A stretch of DNA of 64,000 bases from Paraburkholderia fungorum (GCF_902833645.1 NZ_CADFGE010000005.1:372001-436000); one strand, 5' to 3'; positions 44,664 through 53,087 are shown, numbered from the stretch's first letter. The notes: a model not told the origin generated them from the letters alone. Translations and numbers: made by a program.

Positions 44664-45437
44664 ATGCTGATCGTGACTACTAATCTGTTTGACCTGAACG
44701 GAAAGATTGCACTGGTAACGGGCGCAAGCCGCGGTATCGGCGAGGAGATCGCGAAGCTGCTCGCCGAACAGGGCGCGCATGTGATCGTGTCGAGCCGCAA
44801 GCTGGAGGATTGTGAATCCGTTGCGCGCGAGATCGGCGAAGCCGGCGGGAGTGCCGAAGCGTATCCGTGTCATGTCGGGCGCGTTGAGGATATTCTCGCG
44901 ATCTTCCAGCATATCCGTGCGCGGCATGGCCGTCTGGACATTCTCGTCAACAACGCGGCGACCAATCCGTATTTTGGCCATATTCTCGATACCGATCTGG
45001 GGTCCTTCGAAAAGACGGTGGAAGTGAACCTGCGTGGCTACTTCTTCATGTCGGTGGAGGCGGGCAAGCTGATGCGCGAGCATGGCGGCGGTGCGATCGT
45101 CAATACGGCCTCGGTTAATGCCTTGCAGCCTGGCGACATGCAGGGCATTTACTCGATCACCAAAGCCGCGGTTGTCAACATGACGCGGGCATTCGCGAAG
45201 GAGTGCGGACCGCTGGGAATTCGCGTGAATGCACTGCTGCCCGGATTGACCAAAACCCGCTTTGCCGGCGCGCTGTTCTCGGATCAGGCTACCTACGAAC
45301 AGTGGCTGTCGCGGATCCCGCTGCGGCGCCATGCCGAACCGCGCGAGATGGCGGGTACCGTGCTTTACCTGGTGTCCGATGCGGCGAGCTATACCAACGG
45401 AGAGTGTGTCGTCGTCGACGGTGGACTGACGATCTAG
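44664..45437 (+). CDS. Short-chain dehydrogenase/reductase
   Basis: This 257-residue classical SDR has TGASRGIGEEIAKLL for NAD(P) binding, NNAATN after strand 4, the catalytic Ser in NTASVN and the YSITK active-site Tyr/Lys. The C-terminal part reads AGTVLYLVSDAASYTNGECVVVDGG. It resembles 3-oxoacyl or 3-hydroxyacyl reductases of the FabG type. It lies between the phosphotransferase and acyl-CoA dehydrogenase genes, 37 and 68 bp away. Substrate not identified. Confidence 0.87.
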   Translation: MLIVTTNLFDLNGKIALVTGASRGIGEEIAKLLAEQGAHVIVSSRKLEDCESVAREIGEAGGSAEAYPCHVGRVEDILAIFQHIRARHGRLDILVNNAATNPYFGHILDTDLGSFEKTVEVNLRGYFFMSVEAGKLMREHGGGAIVNTASVNALQPGDMQGIYSITKAAVVNMTRAFAKECGPLGIRVNALLPGLTKTRFAGALFSDQATYEQWLSRIPLRRHAEPREMAGTVLYLVSDAASYTNGECVVVDGGLTI

Positions 45438-45505
45438 TCAAGCGGTCGACGCATGGTAATGGTCAATGCGTCGGCGAGATCAATCACGATTCTGGAAGAG
45501 TAAAA

Positions 45506-46750
45506 ATGGACTTTGCCTACAGCCCGAAAGTCGACGCGCTGCGCACTCAGGTGCGCGCCTTCATGGACACTCATATCGTTCCGCGTATCCGGCAATGGCA
45601 CGACGAAGTGAGTGCGGGTCAATATCCGGTTTCCTTTATGGAGGATCTGAAGGAGCGCGCGCGTGAAGAGGGGCTCTGGAACCTGTTCCTGCCACATCTG
45701 CGCGAAGATGAACCCGGTACCCGCCTGACCAACCTCGAGTACGCGCCGCTCGCTGAAATCATGGGGCGGGTGTCGTGGGCGTCCGAGGTATTCAACTGCA
45801 ATGCGCCGGACACGGGGAATATGGAATTGCTCCATATGTTTGCCACGCCCGCGCAGCGCGAGCAGTGGCTCGAACCGCTTCTTAACGGCAAGATCCGCTC
45901 CGCGTTTGCGATGACGGAGCCGGCGGTAGCCTCCTCGGACGCGACCAATATCACGACGTCGATTCGTCGCGACGGTGACGACTACGTTATCGACGGGCGG
46001 AAGTGGTTTATCACGAACGCCGCGCACCCGAACTGCAAGCTCTTTATTGTGATGGGGAAAACGGATCCGGACGCGGCGAGTCACAGTCAGCAGAGCATGA
46101 TTCTCGTGCCCCGCGATACACCCGGCGTCAAGGTGATCCGCAATATCACGGTGGTCAATCACACGGCGCCGGAAGGGCACTGCGAGATCGAGTTCAAAGG
46201 CGTGCGCGTGCCCCGGTCGAATCTTCTCGGCGAAGAGGGCAGCGGCTTCGCGCTTGCGCAGGCGCGTCTCGGACCGGGACGGATTCACCACTGCATGCGT
46301 TCGATCGGCGCCGCGGAGCTGGCGCTCGAGTTGATGGTGGAGCGCGCCCAGACGCGCGCGGCATTCGGAAAGACGCTGTTTGAGCACGGGACGGTTGCCG
46401 AATGGATCGCGAAGTCGCGGATCGAAATCGATCAGGCGCGGCTCTTCGTTCTCAAAGCCGCTTGGATGATCGACAACGTGGGGGCGAAGGAAGCGCGCAA
46501 GGAGATCTCGATGATCAAGGCGCTCGTGCCGGGGGTTCACACCGCCGTTTGCGAGCGGGCGATGCAGGTGTTTGGCGCGATGGGGCTGAGCCCCGACACG
46601 CCACTGGCCGATAGCTGGACGTGGGGCCGTGCGTTGAAGCTCGCGGATGGTCCGGACGAGGTTCATCTGCAGAGCATTGCACGGATGGAACTCAAGGCGC
46701 AGCGCCATGAACCGGGCCGAGAGAATCCGTATCTGACGGCGCCGGTGTAA
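45506..46750 (+). CDS. Acyl-CoA dehydrogenase (ACAD10/11-like)
   Basis: This 414-residue flavoenzyme is expected to introduce a double bond into an acyl-CoA. Family segments include FAMTEPAVASSDATNI for FAD and substrate binding, GRKWFITNA, LGPGRIHHCMRSIGAAELA and QVFGAMGLSPDTPLA. It starts at ATG 45506 with GGAAGAG upstream; the open frame reaches back to 45203 inside the SDR gene but is not coding there. It is the last gene of its operon and is followed by a strong terminator. Confidence 0.9.
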   Translation: MDFAYSPKVDALRTQVRAFMDTHIVPRIRQWHDEVSAGQYPVSFMEDLKERAREEGLWNLFLPHLREDEPGTRLTNLEYAPLAEIMGRVSWASEVFNCNAPDTGNMELLHMFATPAQREQWLEPLLNGKIRSAFAMTEPAVASSDATNITTSIRRDGDDYVIDGRKWFITNAAHPNCKLFIVMGKTDPDAASHSQQSMILVPRDTPGVKVIRNITVVNHTAPEGHCEIEFKGVRVPRSNLLGEEGSGFALAQARLGPGRIHHCMRSIGAAELALELMVERAQTRAAFGKTLFEHGTVAEWIAKSRIEIDQARLFVLKAAWMIDNVGAKEARKEISMIKALVPGVHTAVCERAMQVFGAMGLSPDTPLADSWTWGRALKLADGPDEVHLQSIARMELKAQRHEPGRENPYLTAPV

Positions 46751-46794
46751 CGTTTTAACAGCGGTTTCACAGCTGTAAATCCCCCATCCTGCAG

Positions 46795-46827
46795 GGCCGC
46801 GTTTCGTCAGACGATTCGCGGTCTTTT
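46795..46827 (+). terminator. Intrinsic terminator after the acyl-CoA operon
   Basis: GGCCGCG (46795-46801) pairs with CGCGGTC (46817-46823). An inner arm TCGTC (46804-46808) pairs with GACGA (46810-46814), and TTTT follows. The hairpin lies 45 bp beyond the acyl-CoA dehydrogenase stop and separates the operon from the decayed ligase gene. Confidence 0.75.
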
Positions 46828-46877
46828 CGTTTCTCCCCCTCGTGTTCGCGGCACTCATCCATTCAGGGGATACTTCC

Positions 46878-47367
46878 CATGTCCCGACACTTGCATGATT
46901 GTCCCAACGCGTTTATCGCAGCAGGCCGAAAAAAACCAGACAACATTCGCCTGCCATCCATGCTTGCCACCCAATTTGGGACTGAAGGCGATACAGATGC
47001 AGGACAAGGAGATCGTCTAACGGGACCAGTTCCGGATGACCTACGCCACTCTGCGCGAGCGTATCGCGCGCCTCTCCAGCGGCTTGAGCGAACCTGGCGT
47101 CCAGCACGGCAGCATCGTCGCGGTGTTGGATTGGGATAGCCACCGAGCTGCGCGTTGCCGCAAGGGCTTGCCAAAGGGCGCTGGAGCGGGGCATCGACGT
47201 GTTCGTCGGTTATGGGCATTAGTCAGGGCCTGAATGGCGCCGAAGTCATCGGCAACCCGCAGATTACAAAGCGTTTTCTCTCTGAAGGAATGAACGTCGG
47301 GATCGCCGGCGTTGTCGGCTGGACCAGCGGGGTACATGAGGCGCAGAGTCTGGTTGGCCGCACCTGA
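46878..47367 (+). pseudogene. Remnant of an AMP-forming acyl-CoA ligase, with internal stop and deletion
   Basis: A translated segment at 46990-47145 reads as the start of a fatty-acyl-CoA ligase: DKEIV, a TAA stop where Tyr is expected, then RDQFRMTYATLRERIARL and VAVLDWDSHR. A second piece at about 47160-47215 reads RACQRALERGIDVFVGYG, which matches the C-terminal half of the same family just before the usual MSET. About 250 codons between them are missing. A further open stretch to 47367 (GMNVGIAGVVGWTSGVHEA) is not recognised. The intact relative commonly sits beside ACAD10-type operons, so this looks like a decayed member of the neighbouring operon. Confidence 0.65.
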
Positions 47368-47377
47368 GCCGTATCAT

Positions 47378-47407
47378 TTGCCGAAAATACTGTATGAATG
47401 TACAGTA
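47378..47407 (+). promoter_or_regulatory. Candidate LexA (SOS) box within a sigma70-like promoter upstream of thpR
   Basis: TACTGTATGAATGTACAGTA (47388-47407) matches the enterobacterial-type LexA consensus CTGT-N8-ACAG with symmetrical flanks. TTGCCG (47378-47383) and TACAGT (47401-47406) form a -35/-10 pair with a 17-bp spacer, so the box lies over the spacer and -10. The next gene start is thpR at 47554, 147 bp downstream. Confidence 0.65.
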
Positions 47408-47525
47408 CTGGACGTATTCGGGCGATCAGCGAATGTACGCGCTTCCCAGGTCCCTGCGCGGTCGACTCATCTACGCTTTTCAAGGGCGTCGGCGCGCGCG
47501 CACTATTGAACGGAGATTCATTCCC

Positions 47526-47561
47526 ATGCCGGCGTTATCCCGTCAGGAGCGACATGCCTGA
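47526..47561 (+). CDS. Possible 11-codon leader ORF overlapping the thpR start
   Basis: ATG at 47526, with GGAG 10 bp upstream, opens an 11-codon frame ending TGA at 47559-47561. It overlaps the thpR start codon by 8 bp. Its product (MPALSRQERHA) is not recognised. It could couple translation to thpR, or it could be chance. Confidence 0.2.
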   Translation: MPALSRQERHA

Positions 47562-48156
47562 ACAACTCTGGTTGCCCGGTCTCGAGGCGCCGCCAACGCC
47601 CACAGACGGGCTCTTTTTCGCGATTTTTCCCGACGCCGGCACGGCAACCGGCATTGCGAAGCTCGCGCAACAGCTATGCGGCGAAACGCGCTCGAAGAGC
47701 AAGCCGCTCGCGGCGGGCCGGTTGCACGTTACGCTGGTCCATCTCGGGAATTTCGCCGGCGGATTGCCGCAGGCGCGTGTCGATGCGGCGATGCGCGCGG
47801 CCGCGTCGATCCAAATGAAACCCTTCACGGTCGAGTTCGACAAGGTGGTGAGCTTCGCGGTGAAACCGAGGCCGGGGCCGTTGGTGTTGGGCGGAGGCGA
47901 CGGCCTCGTCGGGCTTCATGCGCTGCACGACGCGCTCGGACTGGCCTTGCAGGACGCAGGCTTTGGCGATCGCGCGGTGTCGCCCGGCACGCCGTTCACC
48001 CCGCACGTTACCCTCGCTTACGGCATGCCTCCATTGCCCACGCGTCCTGTCGAGTCTGTTTGCTGGAACGTGCGCGAATTTGCGCTGGTGCACAACTTGC
48101 TCGGGCGTACGCGGCATATCGCATTGGCCCGATGGCCCCTGGTCGGTGCGGAATAG
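47554..48156 (+). CDS. thpR: RNA 2',3'-cyclic phosphodiesterase (2'-5' RNA ligase family)
   Basis: This 200-residue 2H-phosphoesterase hydrolyses 2',3'-cyclic phosphates on RNA and can join tRNA halves 2'-5' in vitro. Both HxT catalytic motifs are intact: LHVTLVHLG (near 55) and PHVTLAYG (near 150). ATG 47554 was chosen with CAGGAG 5 bp upstream; the frame extends to 47398, which would include the LexA box and is not credible. A LexA-like box and sigma70-like promoter lie 147 bp upstream. The following gene is 129 bp away. Confidence 0.88.
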   Translation: MPEQLWLPGLEAPPTPTDGLFFAIFPDAGTATGIAKLAQQLCGETRSKSKPLAAGRLHVTLVHLGNFAGGLPQARVDAAMRAAASIQMKPFTVEFDKVVSFAVKPRPGPLVLGGGDGLVGLHALHDALGLALQDAGFGDRAVSPGTPFTPHVTLAYGMPPLPTRPVESVCWNVREFALVHNLLGRTRHIALARWPLVGAE

Positions 48157-48285
48157 CGGCTCATTGATGCCATGCGTCCCTCAAATACGCCGGATCTGAA
48201 AACCAGGGGGATTCGTCGGTCAGAGAGCCGGAACCGTCGCGCGCTCCCTGATAGAATGCTCGGGCCGCAACGTAGTGGACCGCAG

Positions 48286-48687
48286 ATGAAATTGCTTGAT
48301 GCGTTAGTCGAACAACGTATTGCCGCCGCAGCCGCACGCGGCGAGTTCGATGATTTGCCGGGCGCGGGTGCGCCGCTGCCTCTGGAGGACGATGCACTGG
48401 TCCCGGAGGAGGTGCGCGTCGCCAACCGGATTTTGAAGAACGCGGGTTTCGTGCCGCCGGCTGTCGAGCAGCTGCGTGCCTTGCGCGACCTGCGAGCGGA
48501 GCTGAATGCCGTGAGCGACCAGGCTACCCGCTGCCGCTTTCAGGCGCGCATGCTGGCGCTGGATATGGCACTTGAATCGCTGCGCGGTGGCCCGCTGGTC
48601 TTGCCGCGCGAATACTGCCGGCGGATTGCCGAACGGCTCTCCGAGCGCGTCGGCAACCTCAACATGGCCGATACGGATTCGCAGTGA
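48286..48687 (+). CDS. DUF1992 (DnaJ-homologue domain) protein
   Basis: This 133-residue protein of the DUF1992 family (sometimes called YhdN/DnaJC28-like) begins MKLLDALVEQRIAAAAARGEF and contains DDLPGAGAPLPLEDD and VANRILKNAGFVPP, the family's defining segment. Function is unknown. The start is taken at ATG 48286, where similarity begins; the frame extends to 48172. Its stop overlaps the tadA start by GTGA, so the two are probably cotranscribed. Confidence 0.85.
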   Translation: MKLLDALVEQRIAAAAARGEFDDLPGAGAPLPLEDDALVPEEVRVANRILKNAGFVPPAVEQLRALRDLRAELNAVSDQATRCRFQARMLALDMALESLRGGPLVLPREYCRRIAERLSERVGNLNMADTDSQ

Positions 48688-49265
48688 GCGAGACGCCTGT
48701 CTCGGACCGGGATCGCCATTTCATGACGCTCGCCCAGGCCGCCGCCGAAGAAGCGCGCGCAGCCGGCGAAGTACCGGTCGGCGCGGTGCTTGTGCGGGGT
48801 GACGAAGTCATCGCCACGGGGTTCAACCATCCAATCGGTGCTCACGACCCCTCGGCGCACGCGGAAATGGTCGCATTGCGCGCCGCCGCCCAAGCTGTCG
48901 AAAATTACCGTTTGCCGGGCTGCGAACTCTATGTGACGCTGGAACCGTGCCTGATGTGCGCCGGTGCGATCATGCACGCGCGTATCGCACGCGTCGTGTT
49001 TGGGGCGCGGGATCCGAAAACTGGAGCGTGCGGCAGTGTCGTCGATGCATTCGCGAATCCGCAGTTAAATCACCACACCACGGTGACCGGTGGCGTGCTC
49101 GAAACCGAATGCGGCGCCGCGCTCAAATCGTTCTTCGCGGAACGGCGGCGCGCAAGCCGTGAAGCCCGCGCGGCGGCACGGGGCGAACATGCGGCAGCAG
49201 ACGGCGAAGCGCCGTCCGGGAGCATTGCGGCACACGGTGAACCGGGGGCGGCCGAGCCGCTCTAA
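48684..49265 (+). CDS. tadA: tRNA-specific adenosine-34 deaminase
   Basis: This 193-residue zinc deaminase converts A34 to inosine in tRNA-Arg(ACG), an essential step in decoding. Zinc and catalytic residues are seen: His59 and Glu61 in HAEM, Cys89 and Cys92 in PCLMC. The core ends near residue 155; an Ala/Gly/Arg-rich tail of about 40 residues follows and is probably disordered. Start is GTG 48684 overlapping the previous stop; an ATG at 48723 is possible. Confidence 0.93.
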   Translation: MSETPVSDRDRHFMTLAQAAAEEARAAGEVPVGAVLVRGDEVIATGFNHPIGAHDPSAHAEMVALRAAAQAVENYRLPGCELYVTLEPCLMCAGAIMHARIARVVFGARDPKTGACGSVVDAFANPQLNHHTTVTGGVLETECGAALKSFFAERRRASREARAAARGEHAAADGEAPSGSIAAHGEPGAAEPL

Positions 49266-49292
49266 AACTACAACATCCTGCAGGTCTCGCCA

Positions 49293-50219
49293 ATGACCGT
49301 CCATCGCACCATTGAACTGATCGCGCCGTCCGGATATCCGCACGATTCCGAGGTGCTGCATCGCGCGTTGCATCGCTTGCATGCGCAGGGGCATCGCGTT
49401 GAAGGTGAAGAGGCGACAAGGCGGCGCTACTTGCGATTCGGCGGTACCGACGGCGAGCGCGCCGCCGATCTGAACCGGCTGGCCGACCCCTCGCGGGCAT
49501 TGCCCGACATCGTGCTAGCCGTACGCGGTGGCTATGGCGCGGTGCGCATCCTGCACGGGCTCGACTACGAAGGGCTGCAGCGGCGGTTGACCGATCAGCC
49601 GGTCGCGCTGGTAGGGCATAGCGATTTCACCGCGGTGCAGCTTGCTTTGCTGGCTCGCGCCGGCGTGAAGACTTTCGGCGGCCCCATGCTGTTGAGCGAC
49701 TTTGGCGCCCCAGAGTTGAGCGAATTCACCATGCAGCACTTCTGGTCCGCGCTGACCGGCCCGACCATGACGGTAACGAGCAATGTGCCGCAAGTACAGG
49801 CCACCGACGTCACGGGCATGCTGTGGGGGGGCAATCTGGCGGTGCTCACATCGCTGATCGGTACGCCGTATATGCCGCCGGTACAAGGCGGCATTCTGTT
49901 TGTAGAAGACGTCAACGAGCAACCTTTCCGGCTCGAACGAATGCTTTATCAGTTGCACCTGTCGGGCATTCTCGCGCAGCAGCAGGCACTCGTACTCGGC
50001 GACTTCTCCGGCAGCAAACAATACGATTACGACAATGGCTATGACCTGCACACGATGATCGAGCAGGTAAGGGCAGTGATCGGGATTCCGGTGATCACCG
50101 GTCTGCAGTTCGGCCATATTTCCAACATGCTGACGCTGCCGGTCGGCGCGGACGCCCACCTTGTTGCCAACGCGCACGGCTTCAAACTGACCGCATCCGG
50201 TTATCCGACCCTCGCGTGA
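49293..50219 (+). CDS. ldcA: LD-carboxypeptidase (peptidase family S66)
   Basis: This 308-residue serine peptidase is expected to trim the terminal D-Ala from recycled murein tetrapeptide in the cytoplasm. The nucleophile is Ser110 in LVGHSDFTA. The Glu of LFVEDVNEQPFRLERM and the His of GLQFGHISNML complete the S66 triad. No signal peptide is visible, as expected for LdcA. It starts 27 bp after tadA and ends before an intrinsic terminator. Confidence 0.88.
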   Translation: MTVHRTIELIAPSGYPHDSEVLHRALHRLHAQGHRVEGEEATRRRYLRFGGTDGERAADLNRLADPSRALPDIVLAVRGGYGAVRILHGLDYEGLQRRLTDQPVALVGHSDFTAVQLALLARAGVKTFGGPMLLSDFGAPELSEFTMQHFWSALTGPTMTVTSNVPQVQATDVTGMLWGGNLAVLTSLIGTPYMPPVQGGILFVEDVNEQPFRLERMLYQLHLSGILAQQQALVLGDFSGSKQYDYDNGYDLHTMIEQVRAVIGIPVITGLQFGHISNMLTLPVGADAHLVANAHGFKLTASGYPTLA

Positions 50220-50238
50220 CATAGCCTGAAGCGAGGCG

Positions 50239-50263
50239 GCGGGCGTCTGCCCGCTTTCTTTTT
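50239..50263 (+). terminator. Intrinsic terminator after the LD-carboxypeptidase gene
   Basis: GCGGGC (50239-50244) and GCCCGC (50249-50254) pair with a GTCT loop and are followed by TTTCTTTTT. It lies 20 bp after the stop codon and separates the housekeeping genes from the purine-catabolism block. Confidence 0.85.
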
Positions 50264-50336
50264 CGGCTGTAAATGCAACTAACGGTCTATTTAAACAGGT
50301 GTTAACCAGCAGAGCCGATCCATGGAAGTCTCTCAC

Positions 50337-50348
50337 TTTGTTGACAAA
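50337..50348. promoter_or_regulatory. Upstream copy of the GntR-type palindrome
   Basis: TTTGTTGACAAA is a perfect palindrome of 5-bp arms around TG. It shares the core TTGTTGACAA with the site at 50475-50494, 138 bp away. Two copies upstream of one regulator gene suggest cooperative or looped autoregulation. Confidence 0.5.
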
Positions 50349-50474
50349 AATCGTCGTCAGTGGACGGGCGTCGGATAGTTTAATTAAACTTGTAGCGAAA
50401 CGTAGCAGGTCTTGTGGGGCGGCCGCGCTGACTTACAGCACCGCCGAGTCATCCGGATTGTCGAAATTAATCGC

Positions 50475-50510
50475 AAAAATTGTTGACAATTTTTATGTCC
50501 ATTCTAAGAT
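50475..50510 (+). promoter_or_regulatory. GntR gene promoter overlapped by a perfect palindrome
   Basis: AAAAATTGT-TG-ACAATTTTT (50475-50494) is a perfect palindrome with 9-bp arms. It contains the -35 hexamer TTGACA (50483-50488). With a 16-bp spacer comes TAAGAT (50505-50510) as a -10. The GntR start codon is 25 bp further on. A repressor bound here would block RNA polymerase, so autorepression is likely. Confidence 0.65.
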
Positions 50511-50534
50511 AACCAACATACCGAGACGAACATC

Positions 50535-51275
50535 ATGTCCGACACAGACTCAACTGTTGCCAATAGTTCGAAACCCGAAGCGATCGCCGAGCGTATTCGT
50601 GCCGCGATCCTCGAGCATCGGCTGGCACCTGGCGCGAAGTTGACAGAAGCTCAATTATGCGAAGTATTTGGTGTGAAGCGCGGTCCGATCCGGCAGGCGC
50701 TCGCACAACTGGCGACCGATCACCTCGTCGACCTCGAACCGAATCGGGGTGCGTTCGTTGCGAGTCCGTCGCTGCAGGAGGTGCATGAGGTGTTCGAAAT
50801 GCGCCGGATCATCGAGCTGGCTGTGGTTGAAAAGATTTGCGGCGGTCATGGTATGCGCCGTTTGAAGAGCATCGGCAGCATGATTGGCCGTGAACGCAAA
50901 GCGTTCGAAACACGCGATTTTCCGGCGTGGATCCGTCTGTCGGGCGAGTTTCATACGGAGCTTGCCGGACTCACGGGCAACACCGTGTTGTGCAACTGCC
51001 TGAACGGCCTGGTGGCGCGTTCCACGCTGATTTCCGCACTGTATGAGTCGCTCGGACGCAGTCCTTGCTCGTTCGAAGACCACGAAGCGATTCTCGCCGC
51101 GCTCGACGCCGGCAATGCCAAAGAGGCGGCGGCGCTGATGTCGCGCCATTTGCAAAGCGTCGAGTTGAAGATGCTGGAGCGCCCCGTACGCGGCGCAGCC
51201 GATCTGCACGAAGTGTTCGGTGCACTTAACGGCGCAGCGAAGGAAGGACTCAAGGCCAAGTCCGCGCCACGCTGA
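50535..51275 (+). CDS. GntR-family (FadR subfamily, FCD domain) regulator of ureide catabolism
   Basis: This 246-residue regulator has an N-terminal winged helix (about 18-82, with LTEAQLCEVFGVKRGPIRQALAQL) and a C-terminal all-helical FCD effector domain (about 92-220), whose usual acidic and histidine metal residues appear in the SGEFHTELAGL and EDHEAI segments. It is the first gene of the allantoin/urate block, with the NCS1 permease, racemase and allantoinase downstream. It probably represses them until a ureide or purine ligand binds (inference). It appears self-controlled through palindromes at 50337 and 50475. Confidence 0.85.
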   Translation: MSDTDSTVANSSKPEAIAERIRAAILEHRLAPGAKLTEAQLCEVFGVKRGPIRQALAQLATDHLVDLEPNRGAFVASPSLQEVHEVFEMRRIIELAVVEKICGGHGMRRLKSIGSMIGRERKAFETRDFPAWIRLSGEFHTELAGLTGNTVLCNCLNGLVARSTLISALYESLGRSPCSFEDHEAILAALDAGNAKEAAALMSRHLQSVELKMLERPVRGAADLHEVFGALNGAAKEGLKAKSAPR

Positions 51276-51611
51276 GGCATGCGGCCGGTGCGCGCTCGTT
51301 GCTGGTGCGCGCCGCACTGAAGCGAACTGAACCGAATCAGGCGTTGCAAGGCGGCTCGACGTGAGCGCTGCCGGCTTGCGCACGCGTGGCCGCCACGGGA
51401 TGGCGGTCTTCGAGTAGTAACGCATCGCCGGGAATCCGCGGCTACAGGCGGTGCGATAACCACAAGTACGTCACGTACGGAGACACCCGCGGCACCGTCG
51501 ACGTGTCGGCTCGAACTTCTTCTATCACCTGACGGGAAGAAGAGGGCGGCTGGTATGGCCGGTGCAACGTCCTTCGATTTGCTATCGACGGTCCCTATCC
51601 CAGGAGGAATC
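51276..51611. other. Intergenic region upstream of the NCS1 permease
   Basis: About 336 bp lie between the GntR gene and the permease. The frame of the permease is open from 51555, but the AGGAGG site at 51602-51607 fixes ATG 51612 as start. No copy of the TTGTTGACAA palindrome, no sigma70 pair and no terminator are evident here. Confidence 0.45.
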
Positions 51612-53087
51612 ATGGCTCAGTTCAGTGCAGCGCCCGGCAGTCCCGCAATCCCCACCTACGCAGACGCGCCCAGCGATCCGCTGATACCCGCAGGCTACAG
51701 CGAGAGGCTATACAACGAAGATCTGGCGCCGCTGCGCCATCAAACCTGGGGCGCTTATAACATCTTCGCGTTCTGGATGTCGGATGTGCACAGTGTCGGC
51801 GGCTATGTGTTCGCCGGCAGTCTGTTCGCGCTTGGACTGACGAGCTGGCAGGTACTGATCGCGCTGCTGGTCGGCATTACGATCGTCAATCTGCTGTGCA
51901 ACCTGATCGCCAAACCGAGTCAGGCGAACGGCGTGCCTTATCCGGTTGCCTGCCGTGCCACGTTCGGCGTACTCGGCGCGAATATCCCCGCCGTGATTCG
52001 CGGTCTGATCGCAGTCGCATGGTATGGAATCCAGACTTATCTGGCTTCGAGCGCGCTCGTAATCGTGGTGCTGAAGTTCGTCCCGCAACTGTTGCCCTAC
52101 GCGGACGTGCATCACCATGGTTTCATGGGACTTTCCACGTTGGGCTGGGCTGGCTTCATGTTGCTGTGGATCTTGCAGGCGCTGGTGTTCTGGCATGGCA
52201 TGGAGACCATCAAGAAGTTCATCGACTTCGCCGGGCCCGCAGTCTACGTGGTGATGTTCGTTCTCGCCGGCTACATGGTGTATCGCGCAGGATGGCGAAA
52301 TATCGGCATCAACCTGGGTGGCGTCAAGTATCACGGTATGGCGGTTGTGCCGGTGATGATCACGGCGATCTCGCTGGTGGTGTCGTACTTCTCCGGCCCC
52401 ATGCTGAATTTCGGCGACTTTTCGCGCTACGGCAAGAGCTTTCGCAGTGTAAAGCGCGGCAACTTCTGGGGGCTGCCGGTCAATTTTCTCGCCTTCTCGC
52501 TGGTGACGGTGGTGACGACCGCAGCCACGCTGCCGGTATTCGGTCAACTGATCACGGACCCGGTCGAAACGGTGGGCCGTATCGACTATCCGACCGCGGT
52601 GATTCTCGGTGCATTGACCTTCACGATTGCGACGATCGGCATCAACATCGTCGCTAACTTCGTGTCGCCGGCCTTCGACTTTTCTAACGTCGCGCCGCGC
52701 CTGATCAGCTGGCGTGCGGGCGGGATGCTCGCCGCAGTGGCGTCGATCTTCATTACGCCATGGAATCTGTTCAACAATCCGGCGGTGATTCACTACACGC
52801 TCGACATACTCGGCAGTTTCATCGGACCTTTGTATGGCGTCCTGATCGTTGATTACTTCCTCGTGAAGCGTCAGAAGATCGTGCTCGACGATCTCTACTC
52901 GGTTTCCCCAGATGGCTCGTACTGGTACCGCAACGGCGTCAACTACCGCGCCGTGGCTGCGTTGCTGCCTGCGGCGCTCATCGCGGTGATCTGCGTGATG
53001 GTGCCGACGCTCGACGGGATGGCCAATTTCTCGTGGTTCATCGGGGCGGCATTGGGTGCCGTGTTTTACCGCGCGCTTGCTCGTTGA
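51612..53087 (+). CDS. NCS1-family permease, probable allantoin/purine-derivative uptake
   Basis: This 491-residue nucleobase:cation symporter-1 protein has 12 membrane segments. Family signatures include WGAYNIFAFWMSDVHSVGGY and AWYGIQTYL (first half), a Trp-rich helix and GPLYGVLIVDYFLVKRQK near the C-terminus. NCS1 members carry allantoin, hydantoins, uracil or cytosine. Its place between a FadR-type regulator and a hydantoin/allantoin racemase favours allantoin or a hydantoin. AGGAGG precedes the start. Confidence 0.87.
   Translation: MAQFSAAPGSPAIPTYADAPSDPLIPAGYSERLYNEDLAPLRHQTWGAYNIFAFWMSDVHSVGGYVFAGSLFALGLTSWQVLIALLVGITIVNLLCNLIAKPSQANGVPYPVACRATFGVLGANIPAVIRGLIAVAWYGIQTYLASSALVIVVLKFVPQLLPYADVHHHGFMGLSTLGWAGFMLLWILQALVFWHGMETIKKFIDFAGPAVYVVMFVLAGYMVYRAGWRNIGINLGGVKYHGMAVVPVMITAISLVVSYFSGPMLNFGDFSRYGKSFRSVKRGNFWGLPVNFLAFSLVTVVTTAATLPVFGQLITDPVETVGRIDYPTAVILGALTFTIATIGINIVANFVSPAFDFSNVAPRLISWRAGGMLAAVASIFITPWNLFNNPAVIHYTLDILGSFIGPLYGVLIVDYFLVKRQKIVLDDLYSVSPDGSYWYRNGVNYRAVAALLPAALIAVICVMVPTLDGMANFSWFIGAALGAVFYRALAR

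Noticed and set aside
45203..45505. N-terminal extension of the acyl-CoA dehydrogenase frame
   Set aside because: It lies within the SDR gene, is Arg-rich and does not resemble the ACAD family.
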